From Streptomyces sp. Tue6028 (GTDB lineage Bacteria; Actinomycetota; Actinomycetes; Streptomycetales; Streptomycetaceae): a stretch of DNA of 64,000 bases. This document shows positions 1-11,313 of this stretch, piece by piece (within the stretch, counting starts at the first letter, position 1; every line of letters starts with the position of its first letter). The translations under genes were made by a program, and so were the position numbers. A model generated the notes under the pieces. The model was not told where the DNA came from. It was given only the letters and a program-made list of their open reading frames with translations, and did no database searches. The stretch covers positions 124,001 through 188,000 of the forward strand of contig NZ_MLCE01000013.1 in assembly GCF_002300165.1 (NCBI RefSeq), given 5' to 3'.

Positions 1-815
1 TGGGCGTCGCGGCCGGGTTCGGGTGCGCGTATCTCGGGGCCGGGCGTCACGCCGGTCCGGGGTTCGGGCCCCGGGCCCCGCTCACCGGCGTACGTCTGTG
101 TCCTCTCCCCGTGCCGCATCGGCGCCGTACTCCCGCCGCCGTGCCCGGCGTCCGCGGCCCCCACGCCGTTCGCCGACCTCGCGGTGTGCGGCCCTGTCGC
201 CGCGTCCGCCTCCTCCACGGCGTCCGGCTGCTTCGTCGCGTCCGGCCGCTTCGCCGCCTCCGCGGTGCCCCTGAGGTCCGGTGCCGAGCCGGTGCCGGAG
301 AACAGGCCGTCCTGCGACATGCCGTCGCCGCCCGTGCGGCCGTCGAGCGGGATGCGCGCCCACACGGTCTTCGTGCCGGGGCGGTAGGTGATCCCCCAGG
401 CCTCGGAGAGCGCGGAGACGAGTCGCAGGCCCCGCCCGTACTCCGGTGTCCCGTAGGGCCGTTCGACGGTCTCGTCGCGCAGACCGCGCGAGGGGTGGTG
501 GTCGGAGACCTCGACGACCAGGGGGCCGGGCAGTCCGTCCGCGGGACATTCGAGGCGGCACAGCAGGCCCACGTCGGTGCCCGCGTGCACGACCGCGTTG
601 GTGACGAGTTCGCTGACGATCAGCAGGGCGTCTCCGGTGAGCCGGTCGTCGATCATCGCGGCTCCGGGCAGGGCGAGTTCGGCCCATTCGGCCAGGGTGT
701 CGCGCAGGAATCTGCGGGCGGTCCCCGAGGCCAGTGGGGTGCCGGGCAACGAGGTGCGCACCACGACGTCCTGACCGGCGCGGTGGTGCGCAGGCGCATC
801 AGGGGCACGCGCCAT
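1..815 (-). CDS. Anti-sigma/serine kinase-type ATP-binding protein, OsaC-like, 3' end cut by window
   Basis: The start is the ATG at 815. About 270 codons are visible and the frame stays open to base 1, so the 3' end lies outside. The first ~170 residues form an RsbW-like (HATPase_c_2) kinase domain with the N-box ELVTNAVVHA and the G-box YGRGLRLVSALSEAWG. A low-complexity Ala/Glu/Asp linker follows. The family binds ATP and phosphorylates or sequesters partner-switching proteins that control sigma factors. The gene is divergent from the hybrid kinase. In S. coelicolor, osaC (N-terminal RsbW-like domain, then sensor and PP2C domains) lies divergent to osaAB, so an OsaC-type protein is my inference. 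A stand-alone anti-sigma kinase with a disordered tail is equally possible because the rest is missing. Confidence 0.75.
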   Translation of the reverse strand, partial: MARAPDAPAHHRAGQDVVVRTSLPGTPLASGTARRFLRDTLAEWAELALPGAAMIDDRLTGDALLIVSELVTNAVVHAGTDVGLLCRLECPADGLPGPLVVEVSDHHPSRGLRDETVERPYGTPEYGRGLRLVSALSEAWGITYRPGTKTVWARIPLDGRTGGDGMSQDGLFSGTGSAPDLRGTAEAAKRPDATKQPDAVEEADAATGPHTARSANGVGAADAGHGGGSTAPMRHGERTQTYAGERGPGPEPRTGVTPGPEIRAPEPGRDA

Positions 816-948
816 GAACTCCCGTTGCGTCGGAATGGCCCCCACTGTGCGGCTCCCTGAGCAGTTCGGACGAATACGCCTCAGCCGATGCGGACAGGGT
901 GACAGACTGACCACGCCCATAAGCGCCGAGTTACCGAAGTGGGCCGCC

Positions 949-3900
949 ATGAGTGAGAACAGTGGTATGCAAGTGCTCGAAGACGGACAGATTCGAGCAT
1001 CGGATCTGCGCCCGCTGCTCGCCGCGATGACCGCCGCGCGGGACGGCGATTTCGGCAAAGTGCCGGAGACGGGCCATGGCCTGGTGGCCGAGCTGAGCAC
1101 CGTCTTCAACCAGATCATGGACCGCAGCGCCCACTTCAACTCCGAGGTGCAGCGGGTGCGTCGGGAACTGGTGCGCCACGGCCGGCTCGACGAGCGCCTG
1201 TCGGCGAGCCCGGGCCAGGGCAACTGGACGACTCGCGTCAACGACGTGAACCAGCTGCTCGACGCGCTGGTCGCGCCCGCGGCGAACGCGACGCGGGTCC
1301 TCGACGCGGTGGCCGGCGGCGATCTGACCCAGCGGGTCGATCTGCACGACGGCAATCGTCAACTCCGGGGCGATCTGCGCCGGCTGGGCCGAGCCGTCAA
1401 CAAGATGGTGGACCAGCTGTCGCTGTTCACCGGCGAGGTCACCCGGGTCGCCCGCGAGGTGGGCACCGAGGGCCGGCTCGGTGGACGCGCCAAGGTGACC
1501 GGCCTGTCCGGGAGTTGGCGGGACGTGACCGAGGCGGTCAACACGATGGCGTCCCGGCTGACGGCGCAGGTGCGGGACATCGCGCTGGTCACCACGGCGG
1601 TGGCGCGCGGCGACCTGACCCGTACGGTGACCGTCGAGGCGACCGGTGAGCTGCTCGAACTGAAGCTGACCGTGAACACGATGGTCGACCAGCTCTCCGC
1701 CTTCGCCGACGAGGTCACCCGCGTCGCCCGCGAGGTCGGCACAGAAGGCCAGCTCGGCGGGCGCGCGCAGGTGCGCGGTGTGTCCGGGGTCTGGAAGGAC
1801 CTCACCGACAACGTCAACTTCATGGCCTCGAACCTGACCTCGCAGGTCCGCAACATCGCCCAGGTGACCACGGCCGTCGCCAACGGCGACCTGAGTCAGA
1901 AGATCACCGTCGACGCGCAGGGCGAGATCCTGGAGCTCAAGTCGACGATCAACACGATGGTCGACCAGCTCTCCGCCTTCGCCGACGAGGTCACCCGCGT
2001 CGCCCGCGAGGTCGGCACCGAGGGCAATCTCGGCGGCCGTGCCCAGGTCCGGGGCGTCTCCGGCGTCTGGAAGGACCTCACCGACAACGTCAACTTCATG
2101 GCGGACAACCTGACCTCGCAGGTCCGCAACATCGCCCTCGTCTCCACGGCCGTGGCCCAGGGCGACCTCGGCAAGAAGATCACGGTGGAGGCGAAGGGCG
2201 AGATCCTGGAGCTGAAGTCCACGATCAACACGATGGTCGACCAGCTCTCCGCCTTCGCCGACGAGGTCACCCGCGTCGCCCGCGAGGTCGGCACGGAAGG
2301 CAACCTCGGCGGCCAGGCGCAGGTCCGGGGCGTCTCCGGCGTCTGGAAGGACCTCACCGACAACGTCAACTTCATGGCGCTGAACCTGACTTCACAGGTC
2401 CGCAACATCGCCCAGGTGACCACGGCCGTCGCCAACGGCGACCTGTCGAAGAAGATCACCGTCGACGCGCGCGGCGAGATCCTGGAGCTGAAGGACACCG
2501 TCAACACGATGGTGGAGCAGCTGCGCGCCTTCGCCGACGAGGTCACCCGCGTCGCCCGCGAGGTCGGCACCGACGGGCGGCTCGGCGGACGCGCCCAGGT
2601 GCTCGGCGTGTCCGGCGTATGGCGGGATCTGACCGACAACGTCAACTACATGGCGGACAACCTGACCTCACAGGTCCGCAACATCGCCCAGGTCGCCACC
2701 GCGGTCGCCCAGGGCGACCTCTCGAAGAAGATCGACGTGGACGCCCGCGGCGAGATCCTCGAACTGAAGACGACCATCAACACGATGGTCGACACCCTCT
2801 CGTCCTTCTCCTCGGAGGTCACCCGCGTGGCCCGCGAGGTGGGCTCCGAGGGCCAACTCGGCGGCCAGGCACGGGTGGAGGGCGTGTACGGCACCTGGAA
2901 GCGCCTCACGACGAACGTGAACGAGCTCGCCTCCAACCTCACCACCCAGGTCCGTGCCATCGCCGAGGTGGCCTCCGCGGTCGCCCAGGGCGACATGTCC
3001 CGCTCCATCACCGTGGAGACACGGGGCGAGGTCGCCGAGCTGAAGGACAACATCAATCTGATGGTGGCCAACCTGCGCGAGACCACGCGCGCGAAGGACT
3101 GGCTGGAGTCCAACCTCGCCCGCCTCGCCGCGCTGATGCAGGGCCACCGCGATCTGATGGAGGTGGCGGACCTGATCCTGCGCGAGCTGACCCCCCTGGT
3201 GAACGCGCAGTACGGCGCCTTCTTCCTCGCCGACCCGGAGGAGGACGGGACCTCGCTGCGCACGGCCGTCCCGGCCAAGGGACTCGCCTTCATCGCCGGC
3301 TACGGCTCGGCGCAGGGCGCGACCGTCGACACGGGCGGCATGCCCGTGCACGGGCTCGTACGGCAGGCTGCGCGCGAGAAGAAGCGGATCCTGGTGGAGG
3401 AGGCCCCACCGGACTACATCAAGATCAACAGCGGTCTGGGGGAGGCCGCGCCCGCCAGCGTCGTCATCATCCCGATCCTGTTCGAGGACACGCTGCTCGG
3501 CGTGATCGAGCTGGCGTCCTTCTCCCGCTTCTCCGACGTCCACCTGGCCTTCTTCGACCAGTTCGTGAACACCATCGGTGTCGCCATCAACACCATCATC
3601 GCCAACTCGCGCACCGAGTCGCTGCTCGGCGAGTCCCAGCGGCTGGCCGTGCAGTTGCAGGACCGCTCGGACGAACTCCAGTCGCAGCAGGCCGAGTTGC
3701 AGAGGTCGAATGCGGAGCTGGAGGAGAAGGCCGCGCTGCTCGCGACGAGTTCGCAGTACAAGTCCGAGTTCCTGGCGAACATGTCGCACGAGCTGCGCAC
3801 CCCGCTCAACTCGCTGCTCATCCTGGCGCGACTGCTGTCCGACAACCCCGACGGGCATCTCTCCGACCAGGAGGTGCAGTTCGCGACCACGATCCACCGC

Positions 3901-5217
3901 TCCGGGTCCGACCTGCTCCAGCTCATCAACGACATCCTCGACCTGTCGAAGATCGAGGCCGGCCGCATGGACGTACGGCCCAAGAAGCTGCCCCTCATCA
4001 AGCTGCTCGACTACGTCCACGCGACCTTCCGCCCGCTCACCCTCGACCGGGGGCTCGCCTTCGAGGTGACGGTCGGCGAGGACGTACCGCGCGAGATGTA
4101 CTCCGACGAGCAGCGGCTCCAGCAGATCCTGCGCAACCTGCTGTCCAACGCGATCAAGTTCACCGCGACCGGCCGGGTCGAACTGCGCGTCAGCCGCCTC
4201 AAGGACCCGGGGCACATCTTCACCCGCGAGCACAGCGACGACGTGATCGCCTTCGCGGTGTCCGACACCGGCATCGGCATCGCCGCGGAGAAACTCCCGG
4301 TGATCTTCGAGGCGTTCCAGCAGGCCGACGGCACCACCAACCGCAAGTACGGCGGCACGGGTCTCGGCCTGTCCATCAGCCGGGAGATCGCAGGCCTGCT
4401 CGGCGGCCGGATCATCGCCGAGAGCAAGCCGGGCACGGGGTCCACCTTCACGCTGTACGTCCCTGTCGTGAGCCCCGGACACACGGCGACCGGCCCGGTG
4501 CCCGAGGACCGGCCGGTGCCGATGCCCGAGCAGTTGTCCAGCGAGCCGTACCCCGCCCACGACACGGACGACACCTGGCCGACGCCCACGAAGCTGGAGG
4601 CCTGGAAGTCCGGCCGGGCGGGCCAGGTCCTGCCCGGGCGGCGCGTGCTGATCGTGGACGACGACATCCGCAACGTCTTCGCGCTCACCCATGTCCTGGG
4701 CCGCGTCGGCATGCCGGTCCTGTACGCGGAGAACGGCCGGGAGGGCATCGAGACCCTGGAACGCAACCCCGACGTCGAACTCGTCCTGATGGACATCATG
4801 ATGCCGGAGATGGACGGCTACGAGACGATCTCCGCGATCCGCCGCACCCCCCGCTGGACGGGCCTGCCCATCGTCGCGCTGACCGCGAAGGCCATGCCGG
4901 GCGACCGCGAGAAGTCCATCGCGCGGGGCGCCAACGACTACGTGCCGAAGCCGGTGGACGTCGACCGGCTCCTCACCGTCGTCTGCGCCCTCCTCGACCC
5001 GGAGGGCAGCGGCACGGGCGCCGGGAGCGTGGACTCGGCGGCCCTGGAGGGGGCCGGCTCCCCGGAGGGCGGGGCCGGGCCGCCGAGCGCGGAGAAGCCG
5101 GAGGACCCGGACGCCCGGGAGAGCGCGGGCGTCTGGGGCGAGGCCCCCGCAGGCGGTGCCGACGCATCGGCTCCGGGCCCCCGGGGTGAGCCCGCCGTCC
5201 CGCCGACGACCGAGTGA
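949..5217 (+). CDS. Poly-HAMP hybrid histidine kinase / response regulator (OsaA-like)
   Basis: I chose the ATG at 949 (1422 aa). An upstream in-frame ATG at 814 would overlap the divergent gene and adds non-conserved sequence. Domains in order: N-terminal HAMP-like region; six 92-residue poly-HAMP units (about residues 163-714); GAF domain (about 735-890); coiled coil (about 898-937); HisKA with phospho-acceptor His947 in MSHELRTP; HATPase_c with the N-box [11 protein letters not shown]; receiver domain with Asp1282 in [13 protein letters not shown]; disordered Pro/Gly/Glu tail. No membrane segment is visible, so it should be cytoplasmic. Poly-HAMP hybrids of this layout resemble fungal group III (Nik1/Os-1) osmosensors. 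The next gene begins 13 bases after the stop, which suggests a kinase-regulator operon. OsaA orthology is an inference from architecture and neighbours. Confidence 0.92.
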   Translation: MSENSGMQVLEDGQIRASDLRPLLAAMTAARDGDFGKVPETGHGLVAELSTVFNQIMDRSAHFNSEVQRVRRELVRHGRLDERLSASPGQGNWTTRVNDVNQLLDALVAPAANATRVLDAVAGGDLTQRVDLHDGNRQLRGDLRRLGRAVNKMVDQLSLFTGEVTRVAREVGTEGRLGGRAKVTGLSGSWRDVTEAVNTMASRLTAQVRDIALVTTAVARGDLTRTVTVEATGELLELKLTVNTMVDQLSAFADEVTRVAREVGTEGQLGGRAQVRGVSGVWKDLTDNVNFMASNLTSQVRNIAQVTTAVANGDLSQKITVDAQGEILELKSTINTMVDQLSAFADEVTRVAREVGTEGNLGGRAQVRGVSGVWKDLTDNVNFMADNLTSQVRNIALVSTAVAQGDLGKKITVEAKGEILELKSTINTMVDQLSAFADEVTRVAREVGTEGNLGGQAQVRGVSGVWKDLTDNVNFMALNLTSQVRNIAQVTTAVANGDLSKKITVDARGEILELKDTVNTMVEQLRAFADEVTRVAREVGTDGRLGGRAQVLGVSGVWRDLTDNVNYMADNLTSQVRNIAQVATAVAQGDLSKKIDVDARGEILELKTTINTMVDTLSSFSSEVTRVAREVGSEGQLGGQARVEGVYGTWKRLTTNVNELASNLTTQVRAIAEVASAVAQGDMSRSITVETRGEVAELKDNINLMVANLRETTRAKDWLESNLARLAALMQGHRDLMEVADLILRELTPLVNAQYGAFFLADPEEDGTSLRTAVPAKGLAFIAGYGSAQGATVDTGGMPVHGLVRQAAREKKRILVEEAPPDYIKINSGLGEAAPASVVIIPILFEDTLLGVIELASFSRFSDVHLAFFDQFVNTIGVAINTIIANSRTESLLGESQRLAVQLQDRSDELQSQQAELQRSNAELEEKAALLATSSQYKSEFLANMSHELRTPLNSLLILARLLSDNPDGHLSDQEVQFATTIHRSGSDLLQLINDILDLSKIEAGRMDVRPKKLPLIKLLDYVHATFRPLTLDRGLAFEVTVGEDVPREMYSDEQRLQQILRNLLSNAIKFTATGRVELRVSRLKDPGHIFTREHSDDVIAFAVSDTGIGIAAEKLPVIFEAFQQADGTTNRKYGGTGLGLSISREIAGLLGGRIIAESKPGTGSTFTLYVPVVSPGHTATGPVPEDRPVPMPEQLSSEPYPAHDTDDTWPTPTKLEAWKSGRAGQVLPGRRVLIVDDDIRNVFALTHVLGRVGMPVLYAENGREGIETLERNPDVELVLMDIMMPEMDGYETISAIRRTPRWTGLPIVALTAKAMPGDREKSIARGANDYVPKPVDVDRLLTVVCALLDPEGSGTGAGSVDSAALEGAGSPEGGAGPPSAEKPEDPDARESAGVWGEAPAGGADASAPGPRGEPAVPPTTE
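1435..3090 (+). repeat. Six tandem 276-bp HAMP-encoding units
   Basis: The block beginning GAGGTCACCC (protein [10 protein letters not shown]) starts at 1435, 1711, 1987, 2263, 2539 and 2815, an exact 276-bp (92-codon) period with no indels. The second to fourth units are almost identical over long stretches of DNA, and the first and last are the most diverged. Each unit reads roughly [31 protein letters not shown], then a [15 protein letters not shown] HAMP helix pair. Confidence 0.95.
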
Positions 5218-5229
5218 GGCACCGTCACC

Positions 5230-5814
5230 ATGAGCGCTGAGGCAACGACCGGCGAGCGCGCCAGCATCCTCCTCGTCGACGACATGGAGGACAACCTGAT
5301 CGCGCTCGAGGCCGTCCTGGGGTCCCTCAACGAGCCGCTGGTGCGCGCGCGTTCCGGCGAGGAGGCGATGAAGGCACTGCTGCGGCAGCGGTTCGCCGTC
5401 GTCCTGCTCGACATCCGGATGCCGGGCATGGACGGCTTCGAGACCGCCGCGAACATCAAGCGGCTCGACCAGACCAAGGACGTCCCGATCATCTTCCTGA
5501 CCGGCACCGACGCCGACGCGGGCTACGCCTTCCGCGGATACGCGACCGGAGCCGCCGACTATCTGACGAAGCCCTTCGATCCCTGGGTCCTGCGGGCCAA
5601 GGTCAGCGTCTTCCTCGACCTGCACCGCAAGAACCAGCAACTGGAGCGCATGCTCGCGCACGAACAGGAGCAGTTCGACGACCTCGCCGACCGTCTGCGG
5701 AGCATCGAGCGCCACATGGCCGCCGACCACCACCATGACGTACCGGAACTGCGCGACCAGGTACGGCAGTTGCAGGAGCTGGTCCGGTCGATGCGCCGGG
5801 GACGAGGCGTGTGA
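5230..5814 (+). CDS. Response regulator with C-terminal coiled coil (OsaB-like)
   Basis: A 194-aa protein starting with ATG 13 bases after the hybrid kinase stop. Residues ~10-125 are a receiver domain: acidic pair in LLVDDMEDN, phospho-acceptor Asp61 in VVLLDIRMPGMDG, switch Thr in FLTGT, and Lys in YLTKPFDPW. Residues ~130-190 are a Leu/Gln/Arg-rich coiled coil with no DNA-binding domain, so the output should be protein-protein interaction. OsaB of S. coelicolor is also a receiver plus coiled coil, and there it is needed for growth under osmotic stress. The proposed role is to receive phosphate from the upstream kinase. The gene is followed by a strong terminator. Confidence 0.88.
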   Translation: MSAEATTGERASILLVDDMEDNLIALEAVLGSLNEPLVRARSGEEAMKALLRQRFAVVLLDIRMPGMDGFETAANIKRLDQTKDVPIIFLTGTDADAGYAFRGYATGAADYLTKPFDPWVLRAKVSVFLDLHRKNQQLERMLAHEQEQFDDLADRLRSIERHMAADHHHDVPELRDQVRQLQELVRSMRRGRGV

Positions 5815-5860
5815 GGCGACGACTTGACCGCCGCCGGGCGTCCACGGGCGGTACGACGAC

Positions 5861-5900
5861 GGTACGGGGGGCTCCGCCGCGCGGCGGAGCCCCCCGTACC
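5861..5900. terminator. Perfect 40-bp palindrome, bidirectional terminator
   Basis: Two perfect 20-base arms (5861-5880 and 5881-5900) lie between the 3' ends of convergent genes, 46 bases after the response regulator and 16 bases before the acyl-CoA ligase stop. No T-tract follows on either strand, as is common for Streptomyces terminators. Confidence 0.8.
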
Positions 5901-5916
5901 GGGCCGGGCGGCGGGA

Positions 5917-7791
5917 CTACGCCTCGCGCGCGCCCGCGTACATCTCGTCGATCAGGTGCTTGTACTCGCGCTCGACGACCGGGCGCTTGAGCTTGAGGCT
6001 CGGAGTGATCTCGCCGTGCTCGACGTCGAGGTCACGGGGCAGCAGCCGGAACTTCTTGATGGTCTGCCAGCGCTGGAGACCCTCGTTGAGCTCCTTGACG
6101 TAGCCCTCGACGAGGGCGACGGTGGCGGGCGCCGCGACGATCTCGGCGTAGGACTTGCCGTCCAGGCCGTTCTCCTTCGCCCACTCCAGGATGGACGGCT
6201 CGTCGAGGGCGATGAGCGCGGTGCAGAAGTTCCGGTCCGCGCCGTGGACGAGGATGTTGGAGACGTACGGGCAGACGGCCTTGAACTGGCCCTCGACCTC
6301 GGCGGGCGCGATGTACTTGCCGCCGGACGTCTTGATGAGGTCCTTCTTGCGGTCCGTGATGCGCAGGTAGCCGTCGGGCGACAGCTCGCCGATGTCGCCC
6401 GTGTGGAACCAGCCGTCCGACTCCAGCACCTCGGCCGTCTTCTCCGGCAGTCCGTGGTAGCCCTCCATGATGCCGGGGCCGCGCAGCAGGATCTCGCCGT
6501 CGTCCGCGATACGCACCTCGGTGCCGGGCAGCGGCTTGCCGACCGTGCCGGTGCGGTACGCCTCGCCGGGGTTCACGAAGGAGGCGGCGGAGGACTCCGT
6601 GAGGCCGTACCCCTCCAGGATGTGGATGCCGGCGCCGGCGAAGAAGTAGCCGATCTCGGGCGCGAGCGCCGCGGAACCGGAGACGCAGGCCCGCAGGTTG
6701 CCGCCGAACGCCTCGCGGATCTTGGCGAAGACGAGCGTGTCGGCCACCTTGTGCTTGGCGCCGAGCGCGAAGGGCACCGCAGCGGTGCCGGTGCGGCGGA
6801 AGTTGTCCTGGCTGACCTTCGCGTACTCGCGGGAGACCTCGGACGCCCACTGGAAGATCTTGTACTTGGCGCCGCCGCCGGCCCGCGCCTTGGCCGCGAC
6901 CCCGTTGTAGACCTTCTCGAAGATGCGCGGGACGGCCGCCATATACGTCGGCTGCACGACCGGCAGGTTCTCGATGATCTTGTCCACGCGGCCGTCGACG
7001 GCGGTGACGTGCCCGACCTCGATCTGGCCGGAGGTGAGCACCTTGCCGAAGACGTGCGCGAGCGGGAGCCACAGGTACTGCACGTCGTCCTGGCCGACCA
7101 GCCCGGTCGCCGAGATGGCCTTCGCCATGTACGCCCAGTTGTCGTGCGGCAGACGGACACCCTTGGGGCGGCCCGTGGTGCCCGAGGTGTAGATCAGGGT
7201 GGCGAGCTGGTCGGCGGTGATCGCGCCGACGCGCTCCTTGATCAGCTCAGGGTGCTTCTCCAGGTACGCGGCGCCCCGCGTCTCCAGCTCGGCGAGCGAG
7301 AGGACCCCGTCACCGGTCTCGACCCCGGCCGCGTCGACGACGACCACATGGGTCAGCTCGGGCAGCTCGGCACGCTTCTCCTGCGCCTTGGCGAGCTGGG
7401 CGGCGTCCTCCGCGATCAGGACCCGGCTCCCGGAGTCCGAGAGGATGAACGCCGACTCCTCGGCGTTGGTCTGCGGGTAGATGGTCGTCGTGGCCGCGCC
7501 CGCGCACAGGATGCCCAGGTCGGCGAGGATCCACTCGACCCGCGTGGAGGAGGCCAGCGCGACGCGCTGCTCCGGCTGCACGCCCAGTTCGATCAGACCG
7601 GCTGCGATGGCGAAGACGCGCTCGGCGGCCTGCCCCCAGCTCAGCGACTTCCAGTCGTCCGCGCCCTCGCCCGACGCCGGTGGCACCGGGTAGCGGTACG
7701 CCTCGGCGTCCGGCGTAGCCGCCACGCGCTCCAGGAAGAGGGCCGCCACGGATGGCGGACGGTTCTCGATCAGGGTCTGTGTGTCGCTCAC
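5917..7791 (-). CDS. Long-chain fatty acid-CoA ligase (AMP-forming)
   Basis: A 624-aa protein from GTG at 7791, with the Shine-Dalgarno GGAGGA four bases upstream. It belongs to the ANL/acyl-adenylate superfamily. The P-loop YTSGTTGRPKG lies near residues 199-210, the A5 motif GYGLTESSA near 390, and the hinge/A8 block RITDRKKDLIKTSGGKYI near 480-497, and the length is typical of FadD15-like ligases. It activates fatty acids with ATP and CoA for beta-oxidation or lipid synthesis. It lies 277 bases downstream of lepA on the same strand, so it probably has its own promoter (see the palindrome at 7898). The exact chain length cannot be read from the sequence. Confidence 0.93.
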   Translation of the reverse strand: MSDTQTLIENRPPSVAALFLERVAATPDAEAYRYPVPPASGEGADDWKSLSWGQAAERVFAIAAGLIELGVQPEQRVALASSTRVEWILADLGILCAGAATTTIYPQTNAEESAFILSDSGSRVLIAEDAAQLAKAQEKRAELPELTHVVVVDAAGVETGDGVLSLAELETRGAAYLEKHPELIKERVGAITADQLATLIYTSGTTGRPKGVRLPHDNWAYMAKAISATGLVGQDDVQYLWLPLAHVFGKVLTSGQIEVGHVTAVDGRVDKIIENLPVVQPTYMAAVPRIFEKVYNGVAAKARAGGGAKYKIFQWASEVSREYAKVSQDNFRRTGTAAVPFALGAKHKVADTLVFAKIREAFGGNLRACVSGSAALAPEIGYFFAGAGIHILEGYGLTESSAASFVNPGEAYRTGTVGKPLPGTEVRIADDGEILLRGPGIMEGYHGLPEKTAEVLESDGWFHTGDIGELSPDGYLRITDRKKDLIKTSGGKYIAPAEVEGQFKAVCPYVSNILVHGADRNFCTALIALDEPSILEWAKENGLDGKSYAEIVAAPATVALVEGYVKELNEGLQRWQTIKKFRLLPRDLDVEHGEITPSLKLKRPVVEREYKHLIDEMYAGAREA

Positions 7792-7891
7792 GACATCCTC
7801 CGGGGCCCGCGACAGTGCGTGCGTCTTGGCTCGACCGACTGTTGGCTGCTGACTGCCGACTGCTGCTGTGCGGCTGGCTGGTTGCGGCTGT

Positions 7892-7911
7892 TGTTTAACT
7901 CGCGAGTAACC
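7892..7911. promoter_or_regulatory. Palindromic operator candidate upstream of the acyl-CoA ligase
   Basis: ACTCGCGAGT (7898-7907) is a perfect 10-bp palindrome flanked by TTTA on the left and AAC on the right, about 107 bases upstream of the ligase start. Its shape resembles TetR/GntR-type operators of fatty-acid genes. This is inference from symmetry and position only. Confidence 0.4.
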
Positions 7912-8068
7912 ATCGAGCAGAGATCAGAGTAAAGCGCGTCCGGCCAGTGCGTAAGAGGCGGCGGACTGTCACTTCCTACAGAGAGCGAACCTACGCACGC
8001 GTACGGGCTCGCCGCGCCGAAGCGCGACGAGCCCGCATTGTGCCCCAGTTTCCGGGGGTAACAGGTGG

Positions 8069-9937
<1,869 letters not shown>

Positions 9938-10232
9938 GCAGGGTCCTGTCTCTTGAGGCGCCTGTCGCCTCGGGTCGGATCGATACGTAGGTTCCATGGT
10001 CCCACGCGTGGGGACCTGCGACCGGTTTGGGCCGCATGAGTGGATGCCGACCGCGGGTTTCAGAGGTCGGGCGAGGGCCGTCACGGGGGTCGCGTCGGTT
10101 TTTCGGGGAGCGGTGCGAAGGGCGGGCCGGGGCGACAGCGGCGATCGGTAGTCATGGGGGCGGACGGCCGGGGCGGGGTCGGCCGGGGTGGCTCGCGGCC
10201 TGTGGGTGTGAGGCCCACCCGGGACCCTGGGG

Positions 10233-10274
10233 GGCGGCCTGTGGGCGGTGGCCTGTGGACGGCGGCCTGTGGGC
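10233..10274. repeat. Three tandem 14-bp GC-rich repeats in the lepA-rpsT spacer
   Basis: GGCGGCCTGTGGGC (10233-10246), GGTGGCCTGTGGAC (10247-10260) and GGCGGCCTGTGGGC (10261-10274). The rest of the 9938-10506 spacer holds no convincing gene. It also holds a second direct repeat, CGACCGGTTTGGG, near 10018 and 10363. Confidence 0.8.
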
Positions 10275-10370
10275 GTGGGTCCGGGACGGGGCGAACCCAG
10301 GGACGAGCGGCGTGATGCAAACGCGGGAACGAGTGGCGTGAACGGTCCCGCGCGGGGGGCGACGACCGGT

Positions 10371-10400
10371 TTGGGGCGGTCGCGGGGCGGCTGGTAGCCT
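10371..10400 (+). promoter_or_regulatory. Probable rpsT promoter
   Basis: TTGGGG (10371-10376), an 18-base spacer and TAGCCT (10395-10400) form a plausible vegetative promoter about 107 bases before the rpsT start. The leader then holds a small perfect hairpin, CGAGAC-GTGCT-GTCTCG (10462-10478), about 30 bases before the start codon. Confidence 0.5.
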
Positions 10401-10506
10401 GAGTGGCTGTGTCTCATGCCCTCTCTGCAGGAGGCACACCTCAAGGAAATCAAACGGCGTGCGAGACGTGCTGTCTCGTGCGCCTGAACCTGTAAAGGCT
10501 CATTTC

Positions 10507-10773
10507 GTGGCGAACATCAAGTCCCAGATCAAGCGGATCAAGACCAACGAGAAGGCCCGGCTGCGCAACAAGGCCGTCAAGTCTTCCCTGAAGACCGCGA
10601 TCCGCAAGGCCCGCGAGGCCGCTGCCGCGGGTGACGTCGAGAAGGCCACCGAGTACACGCGCGCCGCGTCGCGCCAGCTCGACAAGGCCGTCTCGAAGGG
10701 CGTCATCCACAAGAACCAGGCCGCCAACAAGAAGTCGGCGCTTGCTTCGAAGGTCGCTTCCCTCAAGGGCTGA
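10507..10773 (+). CDS. rpsT: 30S ribosomal protein S20
   Basis: An 88-aa protein. The start is the GTG at 10507, giving the canonical S20 N-terminus (M)[14 protein letters not shown]. The upstream in-frame ATG at 10459 adds residues foreign to the family. It is Lys/Arg/Ala-rich and helical, with the conserved ending [16 protein letters not shown]20 binds 16S rRNA early in 30S assembly. The gene is monocistronic, with a hairpin a few bases after the stop. Confidence 0.97.
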   Translation: MANIKSQIKRIKTNEKARLRNKAVKSSLKTAIRKAREAAAAGDVEKATEYTRAASRQLDKAVSKGVIHKNQAANKKSALASKVASLKG

Positions 10774-10779
10774 GTCGGC

Positions 10780-10797
10780 TGAGCCCCTTAGGGCTCA
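10780..10797 (+). terminator. Short hairpin after rpsT
   Basis: TGAGCCC (10780-10786) pairs with GGGCTCA (10791-10797) across a 4-base loop, seven bases after the rpsT stop. No long T-tract follows. Confidence 0.5.
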
Positions 10798-10916
10798 ACC
10801 CCTGACTTGACCGTCGGCCGGACCAGAGCGGGCCCTCTCTCATCCGCTCCCGTCCGACACCCCGGATCCACGCGCGGCCTGCGTTCGCCACGCGGGCGTG
10901 GATCCAGCAGCTTGAA

Positions 10917-10967
10917 CCGAAGGCCTCGTGCTCCTTCCTTCCCCAGGAAGGCGGACGGGGCCTTCGG
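10917..10967. terminator. Hairpin in the rpsT-holA convergent spacer
   Basis: CCGAAGGCC (10917-10925) pairs with GGCCTTCGG (10959-10967), and the loop holds a smaller CTTCC/GGAAG stem. It lies between the convergent genes rpsT and holA and could terminate either. Confidence 0.55.
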
Positions 10968-11103
10968 CGTACCGGTGCGCCTCTCATGCCCCTCGGCCTC
11001 TGGTCGTCAGCCTCGCGAAGAGCCGGCGCCGGACCACACCCGCCGCGTCGGCTCGGCGCGCGGTGGCCGACTTGGGGGCAGGGTGTCGGACTTGGGGGCT
11101 GGG

Positions 11104-11194
11104 CGTCCGGGAGACGCAGGCGCGGCGGCCTGTGGGCGCAGGCCCTGAACGGGACGGGGCCCATCGGGGCGGCGGCCCGTGCGTCTCCCGGACG
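11104..11194. repeat. Long inverted repeat with nested hairpins
   Basis: A perfect 15-base inverted repeat (11104-11118 and 11180-11194, CGTCCGGGAGACGCA and its complement) encloses 61 bases. Those bases fold again, with GGCCTG (11127-11132) pairing with CAGGCC (11139-11144) and a G/C-rich second stem. It lies about 120 bases downstream of holA (minus strand). It may be a terminator complex or a small palindromic element. No gene is seen in 10774-11313. Confidence 0.75.
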
Positions 11195-11313
11195 ACTCAG
11201 CGGCCGACTCCGGGCCGTGGTGACTGCGCGGTCTCAGCCGACCCGGCCGGCCAGGTCGAAGCAAGGGGAAGCAGGACCACGGAGGCACACCGGGGACTCG
11301 GCAGCCCGAACGG

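Noticed and set aside
814..948. Start of the hybrid kinase at ATG 814
   Set aside because: It overlaps the divergent gene's start and adds 45 residues with no family resemblance; ATG 949 is better.
815..949. Stress-sigma (SigB-type) promoter between the divergent signalling genes
   Set aside because: GGGTGA near 898 lacks a matching upstream element at 14-16 bases.
2668..5736. A 1022-codon minus-strand open frame over the hybrid kinase
   Set aside because: Shadow of the kinase; no conserved domain, and the plus strand has clear kinase motifs.
9938..10453. N-terminal extension of LepA by 172 codons
   Set aside because: Pro/Arg-rich and non-conserved; the GTG at 9937 with AGGA gives the family's normal length.
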